A DNA stretch of 9,876 nt from Pseudomonadota bacterium. Its GTDB lineage: Bacteria; Myxococcota; Myxococcia; Myxococcales; Myxococcaceae. The translations under genes were made by a program, and so were the position numbers. Positions within the stretch are counted from its first letter, which is position 1. Every line of letters starts with the position of its first letter. This document shows positions 1 to 7,390 of this stretch, in pieces. The notes under the pieces are model-generated. The model was not told the origin of the DNA and did not search any database. It saw nothing but the letters and a program-made list of their open reading frames with translations. The stretch is from positions 1-9,876 of the forward strand of contig JAFADT010000277.1 in assembly GCA_023424585.1 (NCBI GenBank), read 5' to 3'.

Positions 1-1233
1 GTGCTGGACCGGGCGGTGCGGCTGCGGCTGCGCGCGGACGTGCCGGTGGCGGCGTACCTGTCGGGCGGCCTGGATTCCAGCCTGCTGTGCTCGCTGGCGC
101 AGGAGCATCTGGGCGGCACGCTGCGGACCTTCTCCGTGGGCTTCGCGCACGCGCGGTTCGACGAACGCACGCACCAGGCGACGGTGGCGGAGGCACTGCG
201 TACCGAGCACCGCGTGGTGGAGCTGCGCGACGGGGACATCGGCGCGCTGGTGCCGGGCGTCATCTTCCACGCGGAGCAGGCGATGCTGCGCTCCGCGCCC
301 GCGCCGTTCCTGCGGCTGTCCGGCTGGGTGCGCGACCAGGGCATCAAGGTGGTGCTGACGGGTGAAGGGGCGGACGAGATGTTCCTCGGCTATGACCTCT
401 TCAAGGAGACGCAGGTGCGCCAGTTCTGGGCGCGCCAGCCGGGCTCGAAGTACCGGCCGCTGCTCCTGCGCCGGCTGTACCCGACGCTGTCGGTGAGCCA
501 ACAGGGCGTGGAGCTGCTGCGCGAGTTCTTCGGCACGGGGCTGGAGACACCGGACGCGCTGGGGTTCTCGCACCTGGTGCGGTGGGGCAACAGCGGCCGC
601 ATCCTGCGCTTCCTCGCGCCGGAGTTCGCCGCGAAGGTGGCGGACGAGGATCCGGTGGCGTCGGTGCTCGCGACGGTGCCGGACGCGGTGGCGAAGTGGC
701 GCCCCCTGGCGCGAGCGCAGTACCTGGAGGCGCGCACGCTGCTGTCGGGCTACCTCTTGTCCGCGCAGGGCGACCGCATGCTGCTGGGCAACGCCGTGGA
801 GGGGCGCTTCCCGTTCCTGGACACGGGCGTGATGGAGTTCGCCGCGCGAGTGCCGGAGCGCCTGCGGCTGCGGGGACTGGACGAGAAGCACCTGCTCAAG
901 CGCTTCTCGAAGGGCCGGGTGCCCGCCTCCATCCTGGAGCGCGACAAGTTCCCGTACCGTGCGCCCATCGCCGGAGCGCTGGTGGGGCCGGATGCCCCCG
1001 CGTGGGCGCGTGAGCTGCTGGCCCCGGAGGCGGTATCGGCCACGGGCGTCTTCGACGCGCGCAAGGTGGAGCGGCTGGTCGCGAAGCTGCGGGCGCCGAA
1101 CTCGGCGGAGAGCGAGGCGGACACCATGGCCCTGTTCGCCGTGGCGTCCACGCAGCTGCTGGCGCACCACTTCTTGAAGCCCAGGCCGGTGCCCCAGGCG
1201 GATGTGGATGCCGTGCAGTTGGAGGCCGCGTGA
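1..1233 (+). CDS. Asparagine synthase-type amidotransferase, synthetase domain (5' partial)
   Basis: Synthetase domain of the glutamine-hydrolysing asparagine synthase (AsnB) family, which adenylates a carboxylate with ATP and amidates it with ammonia from a glutaminase domain. Visible: the PP-loop SGGLDSS at residues 21-27 of the visible part, TFSVGF at 43-48, GEGADEMFLGY at 121-131 (the second ATP/substrate loop), EGRFPFLD near 269, and a basic DEKHLLKRFSKGRVP segment near 294. The frame is open from base 1 and the usual N-terminal Ntn-glutaminase domain (about 200 residues with Cys2) is absent, so the gene almost certainly starts upstream; the GTG at base 1 is probably an internal valine codon. 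The stop overlaps the next start by 4 bp (GTGA), implying translational coupling. In context with an AMP ligase and a NadE-like protein the substrate is probably not aspartate but a specialised acid or sugar; that is inference. Confidence 0.88.
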   Translation: MLDRAVRLRLRADVPVAAYLSGGLDSSLLCSLAQEHLGGTLRTFSVGFAHARFDERTHQATVAEALRTEHRVVELRDGDIGALVPGVIFHAEQAMLRSAPAPFLRLSGWVRDQGIKVVLTGEGADEMFLGYDLFKETQVRQFWARQPGSKYRPLLLRRLYPTLSVSQQGVELLREFFGTGLETPDALGFSHLVRWGNSGRILRFLAPEFAAKVADEDPVASVLATVPDAVAKWRPLARAQYLEARTLLSGYLLSAQGDRMLLGNAVEGRFPFLDTGVMEFAARVPERLRLRGLDEKHLLKRFSKGRVPASILERDKFPYRAPIAGALVGPDAPAWARELLAPEAVSATGVFDARKVERLVAKLRAPNSAESEADTMALFAVASTQLLAHHFLKPRPVPQADVDAVQLEAA

Positions 1234-2855
1234 GCTCGCCTGTGAGCACCGCGGTGGCGAGCGCGCACGCGGACACCGCGCCTTCATGGGTTCGCGCACA
1301 TGCGCGGGCGACGCCGGAAGCGCCAGCGGTGGACTCGCCGTGGGCACGACTCACCTACGTCCAACTCGAAGCGCGGATGCTCGCGCTCGCGGGACGGCTG
1401 CGCGCCGCTGGCGTGGAGCCCGGGGCTCGCGTCCTCATCGCCCTGCCCCTGGGCTGCGCGGCGGCGGTCGCGGGGCTCGCGGTGCAGGCCCTGGGCGCCT
1501 GTGCCGTGGAGCTGGACCGGGAGACGGGCGCGGATTCACTGGCCAGCATCCTCGAGCAGACGGGTGCGCGCCATGCGGTCATCTTCGGTCAGGACGCGCG
1601 GCGCTGGACGGGGCGCTCGCCGCTCACCCACTTCTTCGTCGTGCACGGCTCCCGCCCTCCGGAGCGGATGCTCGGGCTGCTGAAGCCCGCCGCGTGCACG
1701 TGGTTGCAGGAGGACGGCGCGGTGGATCCAGAGGCCGGCGTCACGCCTCGGATCGCCCTGCCCCCGTCGCCGCCGGATGCGCCCGCGTCCATCGTCTACA
1801 CGTCCGGCAGCACGGGCACGCCCCGGGGCGTCGTGCAGACGTTCGCCAACATCGCCGCGAACACGCGCTCCATCGTGGAGTACCTGGGCCTCACGCCGCG
1901 CGACCGCGCCATGCTCATCCTGCCCCTGCACTACTGCTACGGGAAGAGCGTGCTCCAGACGCACCTGCTCGCGGGCGGCTCCGTGTTCCTGGATCCGCGC
2001 TTCATGTACCCGCAGGTCGTCCTGGAGGCCATGGCCACCGAGGCCTGCACCGGCTTCGCGGGCGTGCCCCTCACCTTCGAGCTGCTGCGGCGGCAGGCCG
2101 CCCCGGACTCGCTCGCGAAGCTGACGCTGCGCTACGTCACCCAGGCTGGCGGCGGCATGTCCCCGGACACCGTGCGCTGGACGCGCGAGGCCTTCCACCC
2201 GGCGGAGCTGTTCGTCATGTACGGCCAGACGGAGGCCACCGCGCGGCTCTCCTACCTGCCGCCGTCGCGAGCCACCGACAAGGCGGGCTCCATCGGGCAG
2301 GGCATCCCCGGCGTCACGCTGGCCGTGGTCGCGGACGACGGCACGCCCCTGCCCGACGGCGAGGTGGGCCAGCTGGTGGCCAGGGGCGCCAACGTCACGC
2401 CCGGCTACCTCAACGCGCCCGAAGACACCGCCGCCATCCTCCACGACGGCTGGCTGTGGACGGGCGACCTCGCGTGGCGCGACGCGGACGGCTTCTTCTT
2501 CCTCGTGGGCCGCGCGAAGGAGATCCTCAAGGTCGGTGGCCACCGGGTGAGCCCCGCGGAGCTGGAGCACGCCCTCGCGCGCCACCCGGCCGTGCAGGAG
2601 GTCGCCGTGGTGGGCGTGCCGGACGACCTGGGCGGGGAGGCCGCGTGCGCCGCCGTGGTCCTTCAATCGGGCGCCAGCGCGCAGGAGGACGACCTGCGCC
2701 GCTTCTGCCGCGAGGCGCTCCCGGCCCACAAGGTGCCGCGCCACGTGCTGTTCCTGGAGTCGCTCCCCCGCGGGCCCACCGGCAAGGTGCTCAAGGCCGA
2801 CCTGCGCACGCGCGTGCTGTCTTCACTTTCTTCCCCTGAATCGAGGTCGCCGTGA
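1230..2855 (+). CDS. Class I adenylate-forming acyl ligase (acyl-CoA synthetase-like)
   Basis: ANL-superfamily AMP-forming ligase of 541 residues, full length for the family. It activates a carboxylic acid as acyl-AMP and passes it to CoA or to a carrier-protein thiol. Motifs in order: P-loop YTSGSTGTPRG at 190-200 (A3; Arg replaces the usual Lys before the last Gly), YGQTEAT at 331-337 (A5), WTGDL at 410-414 (A7), GRAKEILKVGGHRV at 427-440 (A8 hinge), and PTGKVLK with the expected catalytic Lys519 (A10). The layout resembles benzoate-CoA ligase-like members, but the substrate cannot be read from sequence. The GTG start overlaps the previous stop; GGAGG at 1221-1225 lies 4 nt ahead. A second in-frame GTG at 1242 is a less likely start. 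Its own stop overlaps the downstream GTG by 4 bp. No signal peptide or membrane segment; cytoplasmic. An acyl-carrier protein partner is expected but not seen in the window. Confidence 0.88.
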   Translation: MSSPVSTAVASAHADTAPSWVRAHARATPEAPAVDSPWARLTYVQLEARMLALAGRLRAAGVEPGARVLIALPLGCAAAVAGLAVQALGACAVELDRETGADSLASILEQTGARHAVIFGQDARRWTGRSPLTHFFVVHGSRPPERMLGLLKPAACTWLQEDGAVDPEAGVTPRIALPPSPPDAPASIVYTSGSTGTPRGVVQTFANIAANTRSIVEYLGLTPRDRAMLILPLHYCYGKSVLQTHLLAGGSVFLDPRFMYPQVVLEAMATEACTGFAGVPLTFELLRRQAAPDSLAKLTLRYVTQAGGGMSPDTVRWTREAFHPAELFVMYGQTEATARLSYLPPSRATDKAGSIGQGIPGVTLAVVADDGTPLPDGEVGQLVARGANVTPGYLNAPEDTAAILHDGWLWTGDLAWRDADGFFFLVGRAKEILKVGGHRVSPAELEHALARHPAVQEVAVVGVPDDLGGEAACAAVVLQSGASAQEDDLRRFCREALPAHKVPRHVLFLESLPRGPTGKVLKADLRTRVLSSLSSPESRSP

Positions 2856-3853
2856 CGATGAAGTTCTCCAAGCAGGTGCTGGAGCTGGACTGGGAGGCCA
2901 AGGCCGCGTCGCTGTCCGCGGGGCTCAAGGAGGCCGTCCTCAAGAAGCTGCGCAAGCGCGGCCTGGTGGTGGCCATCTCCGGCGGCATCGACTCCGCGTG
3001 CGTCGCCGCCCTGGCGGTGCGCGCGCTGGGGCCGGACCGCGTCTTCGGCCTGCTGCTGCCGGAGCGCGACTCCAGTGGCCTGTCCTCCAAGCTGGGCCGC
3101 GAGCTCTGCGAGAAGCTGGGCATCCAGTACACGCTGCACGACATCGCGCCCGTGCTGGAGGCCGCCGGGTGCTATTCGCAGCGCGACGCGGCGGTGCGCT
3201 CCGTGTTCCCCGCGTTCCAGCCGGACATGAAGTGGAAGATCGTCATGCACGGCGACCGGCTCAACACGGACGCCCTCAACGTCTTCTACGTGGTGGTGCA
3301 GGTGGACGGGCAGGAGCAGCGCTTCCGCCTCACGCCCCAGGCCTACGTGCAGATTGTCGCCGCCACCAACTTCAAGCAGCGCGTGCGCAAGATGATGGAG
3401 TACTTCCACGCGGACCGGCTGAACTTCGCCGCGTCCGGCACGCCCAACCGCCTGGAGTACGACCAGGGCTTCTTCGTGAAGCTGGGCGACGGCTCCGCAG
3501 ACGTGAAGCCCATCGCCAGCCTCTACAAGACGCAGACGTACAAGCTCGCGCGGCACCTGGGCGTCATCGACGGCATCCTCAACCGCGAGCCCACCACGGA
3601 CACCTTCAGCCTGGAGCAGTCGCAGGAGGACTTCTACTTCTCCGTGCACTACTCACAGCTGGACCTCATCCTCTGGGCGAAGAACCACGGCATCCCGCCC
3701 GAGGAGGTCGCCCCCGAGATGGGCCTCACGCCGCAGCAGCTCCAGCGCGTGTACGACGACATCGACCAGAAGCGCCGCACCACCGCGTACCTCCACGCGG
3801 CGCCGCTGCTGCTCGAAAGCGTGGACGAGCTGAAGCCCTTCAAGATCTCCTGA
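2852..3853 (+). CDS. NAD(+) synthase family protein (NadE-like, ammonia-type)
   Basis: PP-loop ATP pyrophosphatase of the NAD synthase family. Canonical members adenylate nicotinate adenine dinucleotide and amidate it with ammonia. Visible (counting from GTG 2852): SGGIDSA at 43-49, ATNFKQRVRK at 171-180, SGTPNRLEYDQGFF at 195-208, GDGSADVKPIASLYKTQ at 212-228, and PTTDTFSLEQSQEDFYF at 247-263. There is no nitrilase-type glutaminase domain, so ammonia must be free or supplied by a partner. At 333 residues it exceeds the usual single-domain NadE (about 275). The extra length lies mainly at 104-170, and the usual SA(G/D)LW-like segment is replaced by TTDTFSLEQSQ. I read it as a specialised paralogue working with the two upstream enzymes rather than the housekeeping gene, though that cannot be proven here. 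Start: GTG 2852 (GAGG 2843-2846, 5 nt ahead, GTGA overlap) or ATG 2858 (11 nt). Its 3' end converges on the lipase foldase with a 7-bp gap. Confidence 0.84.
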   Translation: MTMKFSKQVLELDWEAKAASLSAGLKEAVLKKLRKRGLVVAISGGIDSACVAALAVRALGPDRVFGLLLPERDSSGLSSKLGRELCEKLGIQYTLHDIAPVLEAAGCYSQRDAAVRSVFPAFQPDMKWKIVMHGDRLNTDALNVFYVVVQVDGQEQRFRLTPQAYVQIVAATNFKQRVRKMMEYFHADRLNFAASGTPNRLEYDQGFFVKLGDGSADVKPIASLYKTQTYKLARHLGVIDGILNREPTTDTFSLEQSQEDFYFSVHYSQLDLILWAKNHGIPPEEVAPEMGLTPQQLQRVYDDIDQKRRTTAYLHAAPLLLESVDELKPFKIS

Positions 3854-3860
3854 AGCCGCT

Positions 3861-4919
3861 TCACCCGCCCCCGGCGCCGGAGGCCGCGTCGATGGTATCC
3901 GCGGCCTCCACCCGGAGGCGCTCCTCCGGCGAGAACGAGTCGAACAGCAGCCGCTGCACCGCGGCCTGACGCGCGACGGGGTCCGGTTCGCTGCGGCCCA
4001 GCGCCTCGCGCTTGGCGCGGAAGTCCGCCAGCCGCTGCTTCCACTGCGCGCGCTCCGCGTCCAGCGCCTCCAGCCGCTCGGTGGCCTCCGGCCCCACGGT
4101 GGACAGCCGGTGCTGATGCAGGTCCTCGGCCGTCGCGCCCGCCGCCAGCAGCTCCTGCTCCACGGCCTGCTGCCGCAGCGGGCGCACGGCCTCCTCGCGG
4201 CTGGCGCGCACGTCCGGGGGCAGCCGCTCCTCCAGCGCCGCCATGCGCTGCTCGCGCTCCTCCTTCGTCAGCGAGGCGTCCTTCAGCAGCTTCAGCCGCT
4301 CCACGGCGACGGCGTCCACCGCCTCCTCCTGGCCGAAGAGGCCGTCGGCCACGCCCGGGCCCAGGTGCTCACGGCGCAGCTTGCGCAGGGACTGCAGGCG
4401 CTCGGCGGTGTCCATGGCGGCCGCGGAGCCCTTCGACGCGAAGCCCCGGGCCGCGTCGAGATAGGACAGGTAGTCGTCCAGCACCTGCACCGCCTCGTCC
4501 ATGGCGGCGGCGGGCAGCTTCTTCGCCCGCAGCGCCGCGAGGATGCGCTCGCGGATGAGCGACGCGGGCTCCTCGCCGGTGGCGGACAGGTAGTAGTTGA
4601 AGAACCGGCGCAGGTCCGCGTTCGGCACCAGGTGCCCGGCCGCGTCCACCAGCACCGCGCCGTCCTCCTCCGTGTCCTGGAGCGACCCGGGCAGCGGCGG
4701 CAGCGGCGAGCCGCCCTGGGGGTCCGGGCTCGCCGGCACGGCGGCACCGTGCACGGAGGGGGACGCGGCGAGCGGCCGTGCCCCCGCCGCGGCGGGGACG
4801 GCGGACGGCGGGACAGTGGGTCCGGGCGCGTCCTCCGCCCGGACCTTCCACCACGAGAAGACGCCGGCACCCAGGAGGGCGCACAGCGCGACCACGAGAA
4901 TGACGGCGCGGCTCTTCAT
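3861..4919 (-). CDS. lifO: Lipase-specific foldase (lipase chaperone)
   Basis: Membrane-anchored periplasmic steric chaperone that folds the co-encoded lipase before type II secretion (family knowledge). Of 352 residues, 5-23 form one hydrophobic anchor, 28-78 a Pro/Ala-rich spacer, then comes PGSLQDTEEDG at 77-87. The family signature follows: consensus RxxFDY(F/C)LSAxGE reads here as R104-R-F-F-N-Y-Y-L-S-A-T-G-E116. The conserved Asp of FDY is Asn108. From about 118 to 340 the protein is Arg/Glu/Leu/Ala-rich helix, as expected for the arms that wrap around the lipase. Length and layout match known foldases. The gene starts 23 bp after the lipase stop with AAGGAG (4929-4934, minus strand) 9 nt before the ATG, so it is surely co-transcribed. 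No terminator is visible before it meets the opposing operon at 3853. Confidence 0.9.
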   Translation of the reverse strand: MKSRAVILVVALCALLGAGVFSWWKVRAEDAPGPTVPPSAVPAAAGARPLAASPSVHGAAVPASPDPQGGSPLPPLPGSLQDTEEDGAVLVDAAGHLVPNADLRRFFNYYLSATGEEPASLIRERILAALRAKKLPAAAMDEAVQVLDDYLSYLDAARGFASKGSAAAMDTAERLQSLRKLRREHLGPGVADGLFGQEEAVDAVAVERLKLLKDASLTKEEREQRMAALEERLPPDVRASREEAVRPLRQQAVEQELLAAGATAEDLHQHRLSTVGPEATERLEALDAERAQWKQRLADFRAKREALGRSEPDPVARQAAVQRLLFDSFSPEERLRVEAADTIDAASGAGGG

Positions 4920-4928
4920 GGCGGGGCG

Positions 4929-4934
4929 CTCCTT
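4929..4934 (-). promoter_or_regulatory. Ribosome binding site of the lipase foldase gene
   Basis: Read on the minus strand this is AAGGAG, 9 nt ahead of the ATG at 4919 and inside the 23-bp gap after the lipase stop. It fixes the foldase start and shows that the foldase is initiated independently within the shared transcript. Confidence 0.75.
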
Positions 4935-4942
4935 GCCGGGGA

Positions 4943-6106
<1,164 letters not shown>

Positions 6107-6137
6107 CCTGCGTCGGAGCGCCCGCCCGCGGACCCTA

Positions 6138-6155
6138 CCAGGGGAGCCCCCCTGG
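6138..6155. repeat. Small hairpin CCAGGGG-AGCC-CCCCTGG
   Basis: A perfect 7-bp stem (6138-6144 with 6149-6155) with a 4-nt loop. Its right arm is part of CCCCCCTGGAG (6147-6157), repeated exactly at 6178-6188. There is no T-tract on either side, so an intrinsic terminator is not demonstrated. A role as an operator or an mRNA structure is possible. Confidence 0.4.
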
Positions 6156-6440
6156 AGACCGCCGCCGCATCAGGCCTCCCCCCTGGAGTTGACGCGCGCG
6201 GCTGACGCGGACGGCCGTTTCCGGGGCGCGTGGAGCTGGGCCCGATGGCGGCGCGCGATCCTGCGCCGGATGGATTCAGCGACCACGACCTCTTCGTCAT
6301 CACCTGGCCGGGTCACGCTGAAACATTGAGACAGGAGCAGGGCGGCACGCCAGACCTGGCGCGCACGCTCCCGCGGCGCGCTGAGCGCGAGCGGCCCCAC
6401 GCGCCCGCCTGGCCGCGCGACGGCGTGGCCGCCGTGAGGG

Positions 6441-6471
6441 CGCGACTCCAGGCACGGCGCCGGGAGTCGCG
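6441..6471 (-). terminator. Stem-loop just downstream of the PLP enzyme gene
   Basis: CGCGACTCC (6441-6449) pairs perfectly with GGAGTCGCG (6463-6471), a 9-bp stem with a 13-nt loop that can form an inner GGC/GCC pair. It begins 5 nt past the stop of the minus-strand gene ending at 6477. No U-run follows on the minus strand, so termination may be incomplete or protein-assisted, or the hairpin may protect the mRNA end. Confidence 0.5.
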
Positions 6472-6476
6472 GTCCT

Positions 6477-7229
6477 TCAGGCCCGGGCGGCGGCGCGCTC
6501 CCGGGCATTGTGCGCGACGATGAGCACCTGCTCCGGATGGGGCTGCCGGCAGGCCCACTCCTGGAGCGCGGTGAAGGGGTCCGGCGCGGGCGCGGCCGTG
6601 GTCAGCGGCATGCGCGGCTGGTGCTCGAAGAACAGGTCCTCCGCGCCCAGGTTCTGGGTCTCCCAGGTGCGCCAGCCGGGCAGCGGCTTGCCGGGCGCGG
6701 GCTGGAGGCCGGTGACGGTGAAGCCGCCGGCCGTGAAGACGCGCGTCAGGCCCACCAGCGTCGCGCCCGTGCCGAAGCCGCACACCACGTGCTTCACCGA
6801 GGGGAAGCGCTCGCGCACCTGCGCGCGCAAGCCCGACGCCCAGGACTCCACGCACGCCACCAGGGCCCGGTTGGTGAGCTGTCGGGGCCAGCACCAGCCG
6901 TCGCGCTCCAGGGCCCGCGCCTGCTCGAACAGGTCCGCCGCCGAGCCCGCCATCCGCACCTGGCCCTGGAAGCCGTGGGCGCGCAGGTAGACGCCTCCCG
7001 CCGCGTCCGTCAGGGCCACCGTGGGCAGGCCCCGCTCGCGGCCGAGGACGTCCAGCGCCAGCGCGCTCGACGCCCCGGACGTCTCCACCAGCCCGCGCGA
7101 GCCCGGCGGCATCGCGGCCAGGTAGCGCGCGAAGGTGAGGTACTTGAGGCTGCCGGACGGCTGCTCCCCGCCCCACAGCACCACCGGCCCCTCCGCCCTC
7201 GGACGCGACAGCGAAAACACTCCACGCAT
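6477..7229 (-). CDS. Fold-type II PLP-dependent enzyme homologue (cysteine synthase-like)
   Basis: A 250-residue protein of the tryptophan-synthase-beta/cysteine-synthase fold. Visible: QPSGSLKY at 23-30, where Lys29 matches the PLP-binding lysine of the P(S/T)GSxK motif; VETSGASSALALD at 48-60, matching the substrate-carboxylate loop (T-S-G-N-T/M-G in classical enzymes); and GFGTGATLVG at 151-160, the glycine loop holding the PLP phosphate. It is shorter than typical cysteine synthases (300 or more), and the loop Asn is replaced (SGASS), so the substrate or activity may differ. Function is unassigned beyond the fold; D-cysteine desulfhydrase, diaminopropionate and threonine-dehydratase relatives cannot be separated. 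The start at 7229 is preferred to the in-frame upstream one at 7361 because AGGGGG (7235-7240) lies 5 nt ahead and the upstream 44 residues are Gly/Pro-rich without homology character. Divergent from lplA. Confidence 0.77.
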   Translation of the reverse strand: MRGVFSLSRPRAEGPVVLWGGEQPSGSLKYLTFARYLAAMPPGSRGLVETSGASSALALDVLGRERGLPTVALTDAAGGVYLRAHGFQGQVRMAGSAADLFEQARALERDGWCWPRQLTNRALVACVESWASGLRAQVRERFPSVKHVVCGFGTGATLVGLTRVFTAGGFTVTGLQPAPGKPLPGWRTWETQNLGAEDLFFEHQPRMPLTTAAPAPDPFTALQEWACRQPHPEQVLIVAHNARERAAARA

Positions 7230-7377
7230 GGCCGCCCCCTGGCGCGGGTCCCGCTTCGCCGCGCCCGACACGCGCAGGAGTCTTCCGAAACCGGGCCCCG
7301 GGCCGCCATCGTCCCCGGGGCGGGCCGGATGTCCCGCGCCGGACGGCGCAAGTCCCTGCACGGACGCAGCGGGCGGT

Positions 7378-7383
7378 TATGCT
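7378..7383 (+). promoter_or_regulatory. Candidate -10 element (TATGCT) for leaderless lplA mRNA
   Basis: TATGCT fits the TANNNT pattern and ends 7 nt before the ATG at 7391, so transcription would start at or next to the A of the start codon. No Shine-Dalgarno sequence lies 4-12 nt before that ATG (the bases are C-rich), which agrees with leaderless initiation. No good -35 is seen near 7355-7360. The rest of the 161-bp divergent gap (7230-7377) shows nothing else I can name. Confidence 0.4.
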
Positions 7384-7390
7384 CCCCGCC

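Noticed and set aside
1..3. GTG at base 1 as the true start of the asparagine synthase-type gene
   Set aside because: The family needs an upstream glutaminase domain, and the segment before SGGLDSS is normally internal; coincidence with the window edge is the simpler reading.
1202..2839. 545-codon + strand open frame over the AMP ligase
   Set aside because: Arg/Gly/Ala-rich translation without motifs; the overlapping frame carries all ANL motifs in order.
2663..3649. 328-codon minus-strand open frame opposite the NadE-like gene
   Set aside because: Antisense artefact, rich in Val/His/Leu/Gln without domain signals; the plus frame is clearly coding.
6230..6523. 97-codon + strand open frame in the gene-free stretch
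   Set aside because: The first 40 residues look mildly protein-like (FSDHDLFVITWPG), but there is no ribosome site, the rest is Arg/Pro-rich, and it overlaps the end of the PLP gene and its stem-loop. I cannot support it.
7230..7361. 44-residue N-terminal extension of the PLP enzyme
   Set aside because: Gly/Pro-rich, without homology character, and lacking the ribosome site seen before 7229.
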